A program made the translations under genes and the position numbers. This document shows positions 1-8,201 of a stretch of 44,580 bases of DNA, piece after piece (within the stretch, counting starts at the first letter, position 1; each line of letters starts with the position of its first letter). This stretch comes from Flammeovirgaceae bacterium BBD 1991-12 (GTDB lineage Bacteria > Bacteroidota > Bacteroidia > Cytophagales > Cyclobacteriaceae), in the NCBI GenBank assembly GCA_001657315.1, contig LYSV01000046.1, positions 1-44,580 of the forward strand. The letters are read 5' to 3'. The notes beneath the pieces are model-generated. The model was not told the DNA's origin. It saw nothing but the letters and a program-made list of their open reading frames with translations, and made no database searches.

Positions 1-1
1 A

Positions 2-709
2 CTTTTGCCCCTTGTCCTGTTGGTTTTTACGTTGGGCTGTACCACTACCCAGATCAATCAGTCACTGGGTACCATTAACGATATACTGGCGGGGGATGAA
101 CTCACCTCAGAACAGGTGGCCTCTGGTCTGAAGGAGGCGCTTATTAACGGTATCTCCAATGGTTCGGCACAGGCTTCCAGACTGGATGGGTACTTTAAAA
201 ATCCAAAAATAAAGATCCCTTTTCCGCCCGATGTCAGGAAGGTAGAAACCAAGCTGAGGCAAATAGGCCTGGATAAAGAAGTGGATAAATTCGTTATGAC
301 CCTGAACCGTGGGGCTGAAGAGGCCGCCAAAGAGGCCAAACCGATATTTGTAAATGCCATCCGGTCCATGACTATTCAGGATGCCTGGGGGATACTGAAA
401 GGAGAGGACGACGCTGCTACACAATATTTGACAAAGACCACCTCGGATCAGCTGAAGCTCAGGTTCCAGCCGGTGGTGGAGAGAGCCCTGAACAAAACCA
501 ATGCGACCAGGTACTATTCGGATATCGTGTCTACCTATAACAAGATCCCGTTTGTGGACAAGGTAAATCCCGACCTGAATGACTACGCCACGAATAAAGC
601 CGTTGAAGGGCTTTTTTATCTTATTGCTAAGGAAGAAAAGAAGATCAGGGAAGATCCTGTGGCGCGCACTACGGACCTGCTTAAAAGGGTATTTGCCGAG
701 CAGGACTAA
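2..709 (+). CDS. DUF4197 family lipoprotein (5' end outside window)
   Basis: The frame is open to the left edge, so the true start lies outside the window; the first in-window start-like codon is a TTG at 5. The visible N-terminus is hydrophobic and runs into LVFTLGC, a relaxed lipobox, so the protein is probably an exported lipoprotein. About 220 residues follow, with the features I associate with DUF4197: a helical N-terminal part, an AEEAAKEAKPIF stretch, and a C-terminal YNKIPFV...DLNDYATNKAVEGLFYLIAKEEKKIR segment. The biochemical role of the family is not established. It converges on the PhoD-like gene with a 137-bp gap. I am confident of the family and not of any function. Confidence 0.8.
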   Translation, partial: LLPLVLLVFTLGCTTTQINQSLGTINDILAGDELTSEQVASGLKEALINGISNGSAQASRLDGYFKNPKIKIPFPPDVRKVETKLRQIGLDKEVDKFVMTLNRGAEEAAKEAKPIFVNAIRSMTIQDAWGILKGEDDAATQYLTKTTSDQLKLRFQPVVERALNKTNATRYYSDIVSTYNKIPFVDKVNPDLNDYATNKAVEGLFYLIAKEEKKIREDPVARTTDLLKRVFAEQD

Positions 710-846
710 TGTATTGATCTGGTGTAGTTTGGGCAAATATGTTTTAAGCACTGACTGTTCAATACTTTCTCAGGTACCATGCCTTTTTATAATGGCAGAT
801 CTCTCCGCAGGTTATTTGTTTATGGCGAAAGACCTTTGCATGGGAT

Positions 847-1848
847 TCAATAATCATGAATATACTTCATATACTCAACGCGATCATCACCTTTTACTCT
901 GAAAGTGACCTTTGGCCTGTCGGATGACCAGTCAAGCTGAATCAGTCCGTAATTTTTTTGAATAATGATCTCCCCAATACGCAGCGAATTCTTTTCTTCC
1001 CACGCGCTGCTCCAGGTATGGGTAAGCCCACTGGCTGTGAAATCAAACAACGGGTAGGGAAGACCTTCCAGCTCCAGTCTGGACAGTTCAGCGATATGCC
1101 TGTCGCCGCTTATAAAAAAAGTTGGATTGGGTTTGACCATTGTGATAAGGTTCAGCAGTCTTTTTCTTGCTTTCGGAAAGTTGGCCCATTTTTCAAAATT
1201 ATGCTCAGCGGCCAGCACCTGGATACTTGAAATAATGATGTTCAAGGCAGCACCACTGTTTCTGAGTTCACTTTCCAGCCACGTCCATTGTTCTTCGCCC
1301 AGAACATCACCCTGAGGATTGGGTTCATAGCGTTTGCCGGTCCCTTCACTCATTTTCAGCGTGTCCCTGAAATACCGGCAATCCAGGATTATGACCCTGA
1401 CCTCATGTGGAGCTGCTCCAAATGTATATGCCTGATAAACCCCCTCATGGTCCCGGACCGGAGCATTGGCCGGTACGTCAAGAAAATCCAGCAGGGCCTC
1501 CTTGCTTTCCCGTTTCTTCGTATAATACTTCCCACCGTCATTTGTGCCATAGTCATGATCATCCCACACACCGATCACCGGTATGGTTTTTAGCAATTGC
1601 TGATAATCAGAGTGTGACTTTTGTGTATCATACTTTTTCCTTAAAATATTCATGTCATGGGTATCACCATAAATAATATCGCCTGTCCATATAAAGAGAC
1701 CCGGGTCTTCTGCGATTATTTCCGGCCACATCTGGTCCTTATCATATTCGTGGCTACATGACCCCACCGCGATAGATGATATATTCTGCTGGCCAAAGAC
1801 ACAGTTTGCAAAGACCAGCAATATAAGATTAGGTATTAGCTTTTCCAT
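847..1848 (-). CDS. PhoD-like metallophosphatase/phosphodiesterase, exported
   Basis: This 333-residue protein begins with a signal peptide ending near CVFGQQ. It carries metallophosphatase motifs in the order known for the PhoD family: GSCSHEYD near residue 28, TGDIIYGD near 55, WDDHDYG near 95 and SGDRHIAEL near 248. These would bind the two-metal centre that hydrolyses phosphate mono- or diesters in the periplasm or at the surface. It starts at ATG 1848. It is somewhat shorter than classical PhoD and looks like the compact alkaline phosphatase D-like type common in Bacteroidota. The substrate cannot be told from sequence. It is divergent from the tauE gene across 294 bp. Confidence 0.88.
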   Translation of the reverse strand: MEKLIPNLILLVFANCVFGQQNISSIAVGSCSHEYDKDQMWPEIIAEDPGLFIWTGDIIYGDTHDMNILRKKYDTQKSHSDYQQLLKTIPVIGVWDDHDYGTNDGGKYYTKKRESKEALLDFLDVPANAPVRDHEGVYQAYTFGAAPHEVRVIILDCRYFRDTLKMSEGTGKRYEPNPQGDVLGEEQWTWLESELRNSGAALNIIISSIQVLAAEHNFEKWANFPKARKRLLNLITMVKPNPTFFISGDRHIAELSRLELEGLPYPLFDFTASGLTHTWSSAWEEKNSLRIGEIIIQKNYGLIQLDWSSDRPKVTFRVKGDDRVEYMKYIHDY

Positions 1849-2142
1849 TCCTGCAAATAAAGGAGGTGAAAGTCAATAATTGTTTATACGGGATTATTTT
1901 ATTATTAAGTCTCCCATGAAAGCTGGCTTCTCCACCGGCGGAGATGACCCGTATCTCCATGAAAGCCGTAGGTCACATCCGGAAGACAAACGTTGGGCAT
2001 TACTTTCCTGCTTCCGGGTTCCAGTACCTTCACTGAGTAATAAACAATTGTCAATCAGGGATCTGAAATCCGTCTGTAATACATATCACTTTGATCCTGA
2101 TCTCAAACGGTTACCTTAGCGACCAGGAAATTATTACTTGTT
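1849..2142. other. Divergent intergenic region with hairpins and a short direct repeat
   Basis: This 294-bp gap separates the phosphatase and exporter genes. It holds a direct repeat, CTCCCATGAAAGC at 1911-1923 and CTCCATGAAAGC at 1955-1966. A TCTCC/GGAGA hairpin lies between the copies (1929-1944). A CCGGAAG/CTTCCGG inverted repeat has arms at 1979-1985 and 2011-2017. The likely exporter promoter lies further right, so these structures would not be in its leader RNA. I see no convincing gene here. Confidence 0.4.
2090..2119 (+). promoter_or_regulatory. Bacteroidota-type promoter for the TauE-rhodanese cluster
   Basis: TTTG at 2090-2093 is followed after 18 bases by TACCTTAG at 2112-2119, one mismatch from the TAnnTTTG consensus of the Bacteroidota primary sigma factor. 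Transcription would start near 2126, leaving a leader of about 17 bases before the ATG at 2143. Confidence 0.5.
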
Positions 2143-2946
2143 ATGAATGAAGTCTGGAGCTATCTTTCTGCCGTCATCATAGGCTTTACATTGGGGCTTA
2201 TTGGTGGCGGTGGTTCCATTCTTACCGTACCTGCCTTGGTCTATATTGTAGGTGTGAGCCCGGTCCTTTCAACGGCCTATTCCCTGTTCATAGTAGGTAC
2301 ATCCGCCCTTATCGGTGCTATGGGTTACATGAAAAAAGGCTTGTTAAGCTATAAAACAGCAGTTGTATTTGCTATCCCGTCTTTTCTGGCAGTGTATGCC
2401 ACGCGAAAATTCATTGTACCGGCCATACCTGAAATGCTGCTGACCACCGGCACATTTGAATTGACAAAGGACCTGGCTGTAATGATCTTCTTTGCGATCA
2501 TTATGTTACTGGCTGCCATTTCCATGATCCATTCGGCAAAGGCCAAAAATATGAACAGCCAGCCGGAAAAAGAACCTGAATTCAACTTTCCTCTGATCAT
2601 GCTTGAAGGCATAGTGATAGGTGTACTTACTGGATTGGTAGGTGCGGGAGGCGGTTTTCTGATCATTCCTGCACTGGTACTGCTTGCCAAATTACCCATG
2701 AAACTGGCCATTGGTACCTCTTTACTCATAATTGCTGCCAAATCATTGATCGGATTTATAGGCGATATTGGTAACCAGCCTATAGACTGGAGTTTCCTGG
2801 GTATGTTTACCACTGTGGCGGTGGCCGGAATCTTTCTTGGGGCCTTTGCCGGCAGGTTTATCCCGTCGGGCAGGCTGAAGTCCGGCTTTGGGTGGTTTGT
2901 GCTGGTTATGGCTGTTTATATCATTGCAAGGGAGCTTTTATTTTAA
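2143..2946 (+). CDS. TauE/SafE (TSUP) family membrane exporter
   Basis: The protein has 267 residues, mostly hydrophobic, with about seven or eight membrane segments. It shows the internal duplication of the TSUP family: GLIGGGGSILTVPALV near residue 20 and GLVGAGGGFLIIPALV near residue 165, each in a first helix of a half. TSUP proteins move sulfite, sulfoacetate or related organosulfur anions across the inner membrane. A rhodanese 60 bp downstream and a small membrane protein after that suggest work in sulfane sulfur or sulfite handling, which is inference from context. The start at ATG 2143 fits the promoter just upstream. Confidence 0.88.
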   Translation: MNEVWSYLSAVIIGFTLGLIGGGGSILTVPALVYIVGVSPVLSTAYSLFIVGTSALIGAMGYMKKGLLSYKTAVVFAIPSFLAVYATRKFIVPAIPEMLLTTGTFELTKDLAVMIFFAIIMLLAAISMIHSAKAKNMNSQPEKEPEFNFPLIMLEGIVIGVLTGLVGAGGGFLIIPALVLLAKLPMKLAIGTSLLIIAAKSLIGFIGDIGNQPIDWSFLGMFTTVAVAGIFLGAFAGRFIPSGRLKSGFGWFVLVMAVYIIARELLF

Positions 2947-2991
2947 AATTTCCGGGTGACAATTGTTACAAACCTGGCTGCTTTGCTGTTC

Positions 2992-2999
2992 TATCTTTG
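2992..2999 (+). promoter_or_regulatory. TAnnTTTG -7 box upstream of rhodanese gene
   Basis: TATCTTTG matches the Bacteroidota -7 consensus exactly and ends 7 bases before the ATG at 3007, which would give an essentially leaderless mRNA. No good -33 TTG lies at the usual spacing, and the same bases also give a GAGG ribosome-site-like sequence, so the match may be chance. Confidence 0.35.
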
Positions 3000-3006
3000 A
3001 GGAAAA

Positions 3007-3324
3007 ATGAGAAAAATGAACTATCGGGATATATCCGCCAGCGAATTCAAGGAGTTGATAAATGTGGAAAACACGGAGATCCTGGATGTACGTGCACCTG
3101 AGGAGGAAGAAGAGGGTACCATAGATGGTGCAAAGCGGATCAACCTTATGGATCCATCCTTCCGGGATGAGATCAAAGCGCTTGACAGGTCCAAAACCTA
3201 CCTGGTTTACTGCAGAAGTGGCGTAAGAGGTGCTTCAGCATGTGATTTTATGGCTTCCGTGGGATTTGCTTCCCTGTATAATCTGGACGGAGGAATTTAT
3301 GCCTGGAAGAGCATCTATTCATAG
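3007..3324 (+). CDS. Single-domain rhodanese-like sulfurtransferase
   Basis: This 105-residue protein is one rhodanese domain. It has the early ILDVRAPEEEEEGTIDGAKRINL strand-and-loop region, the active-site loop VYCRSGVRG with the persulfide-forming cysteine at about residue 68, and the C-terminal NLDGGIYAW motif. Such proteins carry sulfane sulfur or detoxify it. No signal peptide is present, so it acts in the cytoplasm. A second ATG nine bases further in (3016) is also possible as the start. Its place behind a TSUP exporter matches many bacterial sulfur clusters. Confidence 0.93.
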   Translation: MRKMNYRDISASEFKELINVENTEILDVRAPEEEEEGTIDGAKRINLMDPSFRDEIKALDRSKTYLVYCRSGVRGASACDFMASVGFASLYNLDGGIYAWKSIYS

Positions 3325-3501
3325 CCAGAAAGAAGGGTCGATTTAATAGTAGGTCCGCCGATGAAAAGAATTCTCCTACGAGGGCCTGGAATTGTACTTC
3401 AATAACGTGGCCTTTTTGAGTTTCTCTGCTGGCGATCACCTTTCCGGTCCTGCAATACAACTATTTGACAAAGGATCTCTTGCAGGGATCGATTACTTAA
3501 A

Positions 3502-3732
3502 ATGAACCGATTTTTTGACGAAAAATGGCTGCTGGTGCTTGTCCTGTGTCTGACTCTTGGCCTGGCACCCTTTACGCCGGAACCCCATATCCTGGGAAAA
3601 GTACGCTGGTTGGCAGGTGGTGCGGAGGGTATGGCAGCTGTGGATTACTTTGACCTTCTGCTGCATGGTTTGCCATGGATCATATTACTCTTCATGACAA
3701 TGATCAGACTAAGGAAGTTGTTACAGAGGTAA
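3502..3732 (+). CDS. Small conserved membrane protein of sulfur-type cluster
   Basis: This 76-residue protein has two hydrophobic segments (about residues 8-24 and 53-68) around a conserved-looking core: LGLAPFTPEPHI, then KVRWLAGG, then DYFDLLLHGLPW. I recall this pattern from short proteins found beside TauE/rhodanese genes in several phyla, sometimes labelled RND transporter, which is hard to believe at this length. Its function is unknown. It follows the rhodanese after 177 bp on the same strand. Confidence 0.7.
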   Translation: MNRFFDEKWLLVLVLCLTLGLAPFTPEPHILGKVRWLAGGAEGMAAVDYFDLLLHGLPWIILLFMTMIRLRKLLQR

Positions 3733-3921
3733 AAAGTATAAGTAAGCTATTACCATGGTATACAACAGGTGTGCTCGTTATATTCACCATGTTTACTCCC
3801 CTCTATTTTGGAAGGTTATGCAGCTGCTGGAGCCAGCAAACAGAGCTCTTTTCTGATTCTGATACCGTTCCCGACATTGGAACATTATCTTTATCATCTC
3901 TATGCTTAAATGAAAGGGTTT

Positions 3922-5187
3922 TCAATACAACAGAAAGGAGATGACCAACTCGGTTAGGAAGAAAATAAGTATGCATACTACATATATGTAGCCGGTAATA
4001 TTAAACTTAATGAGCGTTTTGAACCAATGCTGTTTGTATACCCGCAAAAATGAAATGAAAGCATAGGTGGAGACGACAAGAAAGCCAACAAAACCAAAAA
4101 CGGCAGCACTGTCTTCGCCATTTATGATGTAGAGTATGATGATCAGGCTGACACCATAAAAAAGGTAGGCAAAGCTGTGCAGATGCAGGGCATGAATGAG
4201 ATGATTGATGTATAAATGCTTACGTCGTATGTAGAGCAATTTCAGCACAAGTGCGAAGACAGGGATCAGGATGAGCATCATCAACGGTAGATTTTTGAGA
4301 ATGAATTCTGCAAACAGCTCCTCATCGGCGCGATTTACCCTAATGAGTTGCCTTACAACGTGTTCCTGCAGATCTGAAACATTTTCCAGGTGAAGGGAAT
4401 CATATACCTGATCGTCACTGATCTTTCGGTTATCCTTCAACTCGTTGATCAGCTCCCAATCGATCTGATTGAATATTTCAAAAAAACCGTCTCCGTTATC
4501 ACTTTTCTTTTCAGAAGGGCTTTCCTCCAGATCGTTTGGATCATTCCTGATGGTAACCGCGTCTGTAACTTGACGGATCGTATCATCTGCATCCGTTTCT
4601 TCAAGGGCAGGTATTAATCGAAGCAACTGCAAGGTGCCACTGTCCAGTGCCTGCTTAAGTCGTTCTTTTTCTTCCCGGGTAAGATTTTCTTCCAATGCCT
4701 CCCGCAGGTTTTTCATTTTTCTTCCTTCCAGATCTTTTTCAATTTCCCTGAGCCTGTCCTTGTCCAATATGCGGGTAAGCTCTGCAAGATTTGCAGAATC
4801 AAGGCCCCTGACATTTTCAAGGGAATAGGTTGTTCTTATAATACCTTCATTTTCGTCATCTTCAATGGACTTTTTACTGGCGAGGGTAAATACAAAGAAA
4901 AAGAACAGGCTGGCGATCAAATACAGACGAAGTGGATGGGCGTAGGTCATTCTTTTTCCACTTACATACAGGTTGGTAAGGCTACCCGGGCGGAACAGGA
5001 ATGGCCAGAATGACTTCGCAAATTTGGAATCCAGCGCAAAAAAGGTATTGAAAAAATCAGCGATCAGCATGTTGAAGGACACATTATTGTCCGTATTCTC
5101 CTGTCCGCACATGGGACAAAAGTTGTAGACTTTGTCTAGCAAAGCTCTGCAATTGGGACATTCGCTGGTTTTCCGTCTGATTTTCAT
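3922..5187 (-). CDS. DUF3667 membrane protein with N-terminal zinc ribbon
   Basis: The 421-residue protein opens with two CxxC pairs, CPNC near residue 10 and CPMCGQ near 28, which form a zinc ribbon. The conserved block SFWPFLFRPGSLTNLYVSGKR... and the MTYAHPLRLYLIASLFFFF region follow, as typical of DUF3667. A long acidic, probably cytoplasmic loop spans about residues 105-270. Three to four membrane helices occupy the C-terminal third. The family is common in Bacteroidota and its role is unknown. It starts at ATG 5187. Confidence 0.8.
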   Translation of the reverse strand: MKIRRKTSECPNCRALLDKVYNFCPMCGQENTDNNVSFNMLIADFFNTFFALDSKFAKSFWPFLFRPGSLTNLYVSGKRMTYAHPLRLYLIASLFFFFVFTLASKKSIEDDENEGIIRTTYSLENVRGLDSANLAELTRILDKDRLREIEKDLEGRKMKNLREALEENLTREEKERLKQALDSGTLQLLRLIPALEETDADDTIRQVTDAVTIRNDPNDLEESPSEKKSDNGDGFFEIFNQIDWELINELKDNRKISDDQVYDSLHLENVSDLQEHVVRQLIRVNRADEELFAEFILKNLPLMMLILIPVFALVLKLLYIRRKHLYINHLIHALHLHSFAYLFYGVSLIIILYIINGEDSAAVFGFVGFLVVSTYAFISFLRVYKQHWFKTLIKFNITGYIYVVCILIFFLTELVISFLLY

Positions 5188-5267
5188 GGCAAAACAGAGG
5201 TCAAAATATGAAATCCCGATGAATTGTGAAATAATAGGTGAGGTTCAATACCCAATACTCAGGTTGA

Positions 5268-5735
5268 CTATTGTTCAGTGATGGCTTTTTTTAAATACAG
5301 CAATGCTTCATTCTGTAATGAAAGCATTTCTTTAACCATGCTCTCAAATTTTGATAAGCGACCATTTATGACCTTGTGAAGATCTTTACCTTTGTCGGGC
5401 AATGAATAGTTTTTCAGATTAATTTGTGATAGAGCCACATGCTTAAGTATCCATTCTTCAAGACGTGGCCTTATGACAATAAGACGGGTTCCCTTTCGAG
5501 GTATGTGAAGGCATTGTATGTCATACTGTTCTTTCACTTTGTGCTGAAATTTTGAAAGGTAGGTCGGATTGGATGATCCCGGATCCTCATCTACTAATCC
5601 AATAGCATCAGGATTTTTTTCAAGAAAATTAATAACCTGCCCCTTATTAGGTTGATGGATTATCATTTTACGGGTGAAGCCCAATGCTTTAATCAATGTC
5701 TCGTCAGGTTTGCATTCGAGTACAATGTCAGGCAT
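5268..5735 (-). CDS. Small protein with Toprim-like acidic pattern, coupled to AAA ATPase
   Basis: This 155-residue protein starts inside the stop codon of the ATPase gene (TAATG, one shared base), so the two are translated together. An early glutamate lies in LECKPDETLIKALG (residues 6-19). The segment GLVDEDPGSSNP (46-57) then holds a D49-x-D51 pair. The order Glu, then DxD about 40 residues later, resembles a stripped-down Toprim fold as in OLD-type nucleases. The C-terminal half is basic to helical, with no motif I recognise. The function is not known; a nuclease or effector subunit of the ATPase is my inference. The gene is AT-rich compared with the housekeeping genes around it. Confidence 0.75.
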   Translation of the reverse strand: MPDIVLECKPDETLIKALGFTRKMIIHQPNKGQVINFLEKNPDAIGLVDEDPGSSNPTYLSKFQHKVKEQYDIQCLHIPRKGTRLIVIRPRLEEWILKHVALSQINLKNYSLPDKGKDLHKVINGRLSKFESMVKEMLSLQNEALLYLKKAITEQ

Positions 5736-6775
5736 TACCGGGCAATGAATTTGTTCAGGTTAAAATATATGTCCATCCCCTTATCCAGTAGTGCTGATAA
5801 TTCTTTTTCATCAACTGCAGTTACACTTGTCTCGTATTGATCCATTTTGGTTATAAAAACAGATATATCTCCGGAAGGCGTTTTACTTAGTAAAGAACCA
5901 AGGATATAGGGATCGTGAGTGGCAAGGAAATATTGATTGGATTCGTCTAGAGCGATTAGCTCTGCAAGTTGCTTGGTATACATGGGAAATGTGTTTGATT
6001 CGGGTTCATCAAGGATCAATACAGCATTTTTGTTGGTTTCAATTGCCAGCATAAAAAATATTATTCTCTGCATGGTTTCAGAAATGGAAGTGTACGGGTA
6101 GGCATACAATTCGTCATCCACATCTTTGGCCATGTTTATATCCCCATCATTGGGTTTGATCATCATCCTGAATCCCTTTTCCCTGAATACTGTGCTGACT
6201 AGTTCTTTATACTTTTTATTGGATATGAGTAGGTAAGGAAGATTCTCACCGAACGGAGGGTTCAGAAAGGGAGTGAAGCTTTGCTTGAAATCCTTTAGCT
6301 TTTTGAAGATGTAAGTTCTGAAAGAAGAATCCAATCCCCCTGAGATGGCCCCTATGCTTCCATCAAGTTCCAATTCGAAAGTACAGTAGGCAGGAAGTTT
6401 GTTTCTCAACTCGTTCCAGTTTCCTTCTCTGGAAGGATTCACATCATTGTTCGAAGAATAAATCAGTCCTTCAAATTTGTTCAGAATAGCACCACCCTGA
6501 TTTCTTGCATACCGGATTATTAGATTCAGGTCATCTGTATTTATTTCAACAGGCGTACTGGTGTCAAAATCGTAAAAAATGTCTGAGGCGGTCTTGAAAC
6601 GAAAAAGTTCCTGCGAAACATCCTCTTTCAGAGCATTGGTTGAAAACCAGCTCAGCGCTTCGAGAATGTTACTTTTGCCTGAATTATGCTCGCCGATAAA
6701 AACGTTAATCCGACGGGTATTTATTTCCAGGTGCTTAACTGATTTATAATTCTTTATTGTAAGAGCGCTTATCAT
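5735..6775 (-). CDS. OLD/AAA_21-type ABC-fold ATPase
   Basis: The 346-residue protein has the SMC/OLD-like ATPase layout. The N-terminal ISALTIKNYKSVKHLEI strand pair precedes a Walker A at residues 28-35 (GEHNSGKS). A signature-like segment SETMQR lies near 232, Walker B with AVLILDEPE at 251-258 (D256, E257), and the H-loop ATHDP at 285-289. About 150 residues between Walker A and the signature are poorly conserved, as in AAA_15/AAA_21 proteins. Unlike OLD and GajA it has no fused Toprim domain, but the coupled downstream gene may supply one. Such ATPases are frequent in anti-phage systems (OLD, Gabija, PARIS AriA). It looks complete and AT-rich. Confidence 0.88.
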   Translation of the reverse strand: MISALTIKNYKSVKHLEINTRRINVFIGEHNSGKSNILEALSWFSTNALKEDVSQELFRFKTASDIFYDFDTSTPVEINTDDLNLIIRYARNQGGAILNKFEGLIYSSNNDVNPSREGNWNELRNKLPAYCTFELELDGSIGAISGGLDSSFRTYIFKKLKDFKQSFTPFLNPPFGENLPYLLISNKKYKELVSTVFREKGFRMMIKPNDGDINMAKDVDDELYAYPYTSISETMQRIIFFMLAIETNKNAVLILDEPESNTFPMYTKQLAELIALDESNQYFLATHDPYILGSLLSKTPSGDISVFITKMDQYETSVTAVDEKELSALLDKGMDIYFNLNKFIAR

Positions 6776-7120
6776 TATTCCAAATGTAAGAATTTGATCT
6801 GCTTTGGATTTTAAATATAAGGATTATGTATGGTATTGATCTCAAATCTATAAATTGTCTGTCTGGCTATCAGCTTTAACCATGAAAACCAGTTACCATT
6901 ACACCCTAAAACCGATTTATGGTATGGTAGGAATAATATATCCGGATCAGATCTTCCATAGGAAAATCAGGCCAGAAGCAGAAAATTTTATGACAAAAAT
7001 GAACTAAATACATGGGCCGTTTTGGACCCGCGATGGATATCTAATGTATTTTTTACTATTTTTATACTTTTAACAGTGTTTGCAAGCTTACATACTTGTG
7101 TATTTTTTAATGTTACTGTC
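6776..7120. other. Divergent intergenic region, 345 bp
   Basis: This gap separates the ATPase cassette from the barrel-type gene. Apart from the -7 box next to the ATPase start I see only AT-rich sequence and a 41-codon open frame at 6882-7007 with no sign of being a gene. Confidence 0.4.
6781..6788 (-). promoter_or_regulatory. TAnnTTTG -7 box for the ATPase cassette
   Basis: On the minus strand TACATTTG matches the -7 consensus exactly and ends five bases before the ATG at 6775, implying a leaderless or nearly leaderless transcript. No clear -33 TTG is found at the expected spacing. Confidence 0.45.
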
Positions 7121-8152
7121 GTGAAAAGAGCATTCATTTTTTTAGTGGTCATGGTAGTTCTTCCATGCATTTATTCTTCAGCACAGACCCGTAAAGACAA
7201 AAATCCCGTTACCTATGAAGAGCTTTACGATGAGCCTTATGCCATCAATAAACTGTTTGTCCAGTTCCAGCCCTTGTACGGGGAGCTTTATGTGTCCAAT
7301 GTCAATGCGGGATTTGGCATGGAAGCTACCTACTTTTTGAAGGACCAGATGAGCTTCAGAGCACATGCACGGCTTACCTACATGCAGCGTTTTGACCTTA
7401 TGCGCGATCTGGCAGAGAAAAACAGTAATGTAGACAATGTACCTGATGTTCTCAACTATTATGAATTTGGTGGCACGTACCACATCAAGGACTTCGAAGA
7501 GAGCTCGTCCACGAAAATATTCCTTTACAAGAAAAGCTACCGGGGCAACCGGTGGGCATCCCGTGTGCCGTTAAATGCTGAGATCCCCTGCAAGGTGCGT
7601 AAGATTTACGGAGCTAGGTTAGGCGGGGTACTCTTTGACACATCTGTAGATATTAACCGAAGCCTTGAGGCCCAGGATAAAACCTTGGCGGATCTTACAG
7701 ATGAAAATCAGGCTACATTACAGGACGCTATTCCCACAGATCAGCTTGAAGACTTTGGGGTGTACAGTGGTCAGAATGTAGCAGGGGTTTATGTCGGGGG
7801 ATCCATATCATGGATCAAGAATGTGGCCGTGGACTTTGATAACAAATACGCTGAAGGTGTAGATGATCTCATCTTTACAGCATTCCTTGATATCATAGTG
7901 GCCCCTCATGTAGCTGTGGATGATATTCGCTACAATGGTGTCGACTATTCCGTGGAAGATCTGGATACCAGTATATTCGGGATACGGGCTGGCATCGATG
8001 GTAAATTCAATCGCACACTGAGCTGGGGTTATGGAGGCGAAGTAGGTTTACGTCCAGGCCTGAGCGGAAGAGGGTTTTATGCCCTGGTAAAGATCAGCTT
8101 CCCTGTATACAGTACCAACCTCGACTACTCTGTTGAGGCATTTGGGAAGTAG
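7121..8152 (+). CDS. Exported protein, probable outer-membrane beta-barrel
   Basis: I choose the GTG at 7121 because it begins a clear signal peptide (VKRAFIFLVVMVVLPCIYSSA, then QTRKD), giving 343 residues; the frame is open further up to a TTG at 7022. The mature part alternates polar and aromatic residues in barrel-like strands, ends with a strand such as FYALVKISFPVY near the C-terminus, and shows repeated glycine-rich turns. It has no enzyme motif. It is probably a surface or outer-membrane protein of unknown role. It stands alone between divergent and convergent neighbours. Confidence 0.72.
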   Translation: MKRAFIFLVVMVVLPCIYSSAQTRKDKNPVTYEELYDEPYAINKLFVQFQPLYGELYVSNVNAGFGMEATYFLKDQMSFRAHARLTYMQRFDLMRDLAEKNSNVDNVPDVLNYYEFGGTYHIKDFEESSSTKIFLYKKSYRGNRWASRVPLNAEIPCKVRKIYGARLGGVLFDTSVDINRSLEAQDKTLADLTDENQATLQDAIPTDQLEDFGVYSGQNVAGVYVGGSISWIKNVAVDFDNKYAEGVDDLIFTAFLDIIVAPHVAVDDIRYNGVDYSVEDLDTSIFGIRAGIDGKFNRTLSWGYGGEVGLRPGLSGRGFYALVKISFPVYSTNLDYSVEAFGK

Positions 8153-8201
8153 TTGTTGGAAGTCATAAGCCGGACATCAGCCAGTAACTATACTTTACCT
8201 G

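Noticed and set aside
1858-2119. A near-perfect AAAGGAGGTGA on the plus strand followed by a TTG-started 79-codon frame
   Set aside because: The spacing to the TTG is 13 bases, the peptide is low-complexity and unlike any family, and the repeat and hairpins inside fit non-coding sequence better.
3248-3460. Minus-strand 70-codon frame across the rhodanese end
   Set aside because: It overlaps the conserved rhodanese C-terminus and shows no family features.
6882-7007. 41-codon frame starting MKTSYHYTLKPIYG
   Set aside because: No ribosome site, terminator or family resemblance; short frames of this size are expected by chance in AT-rich spacers.
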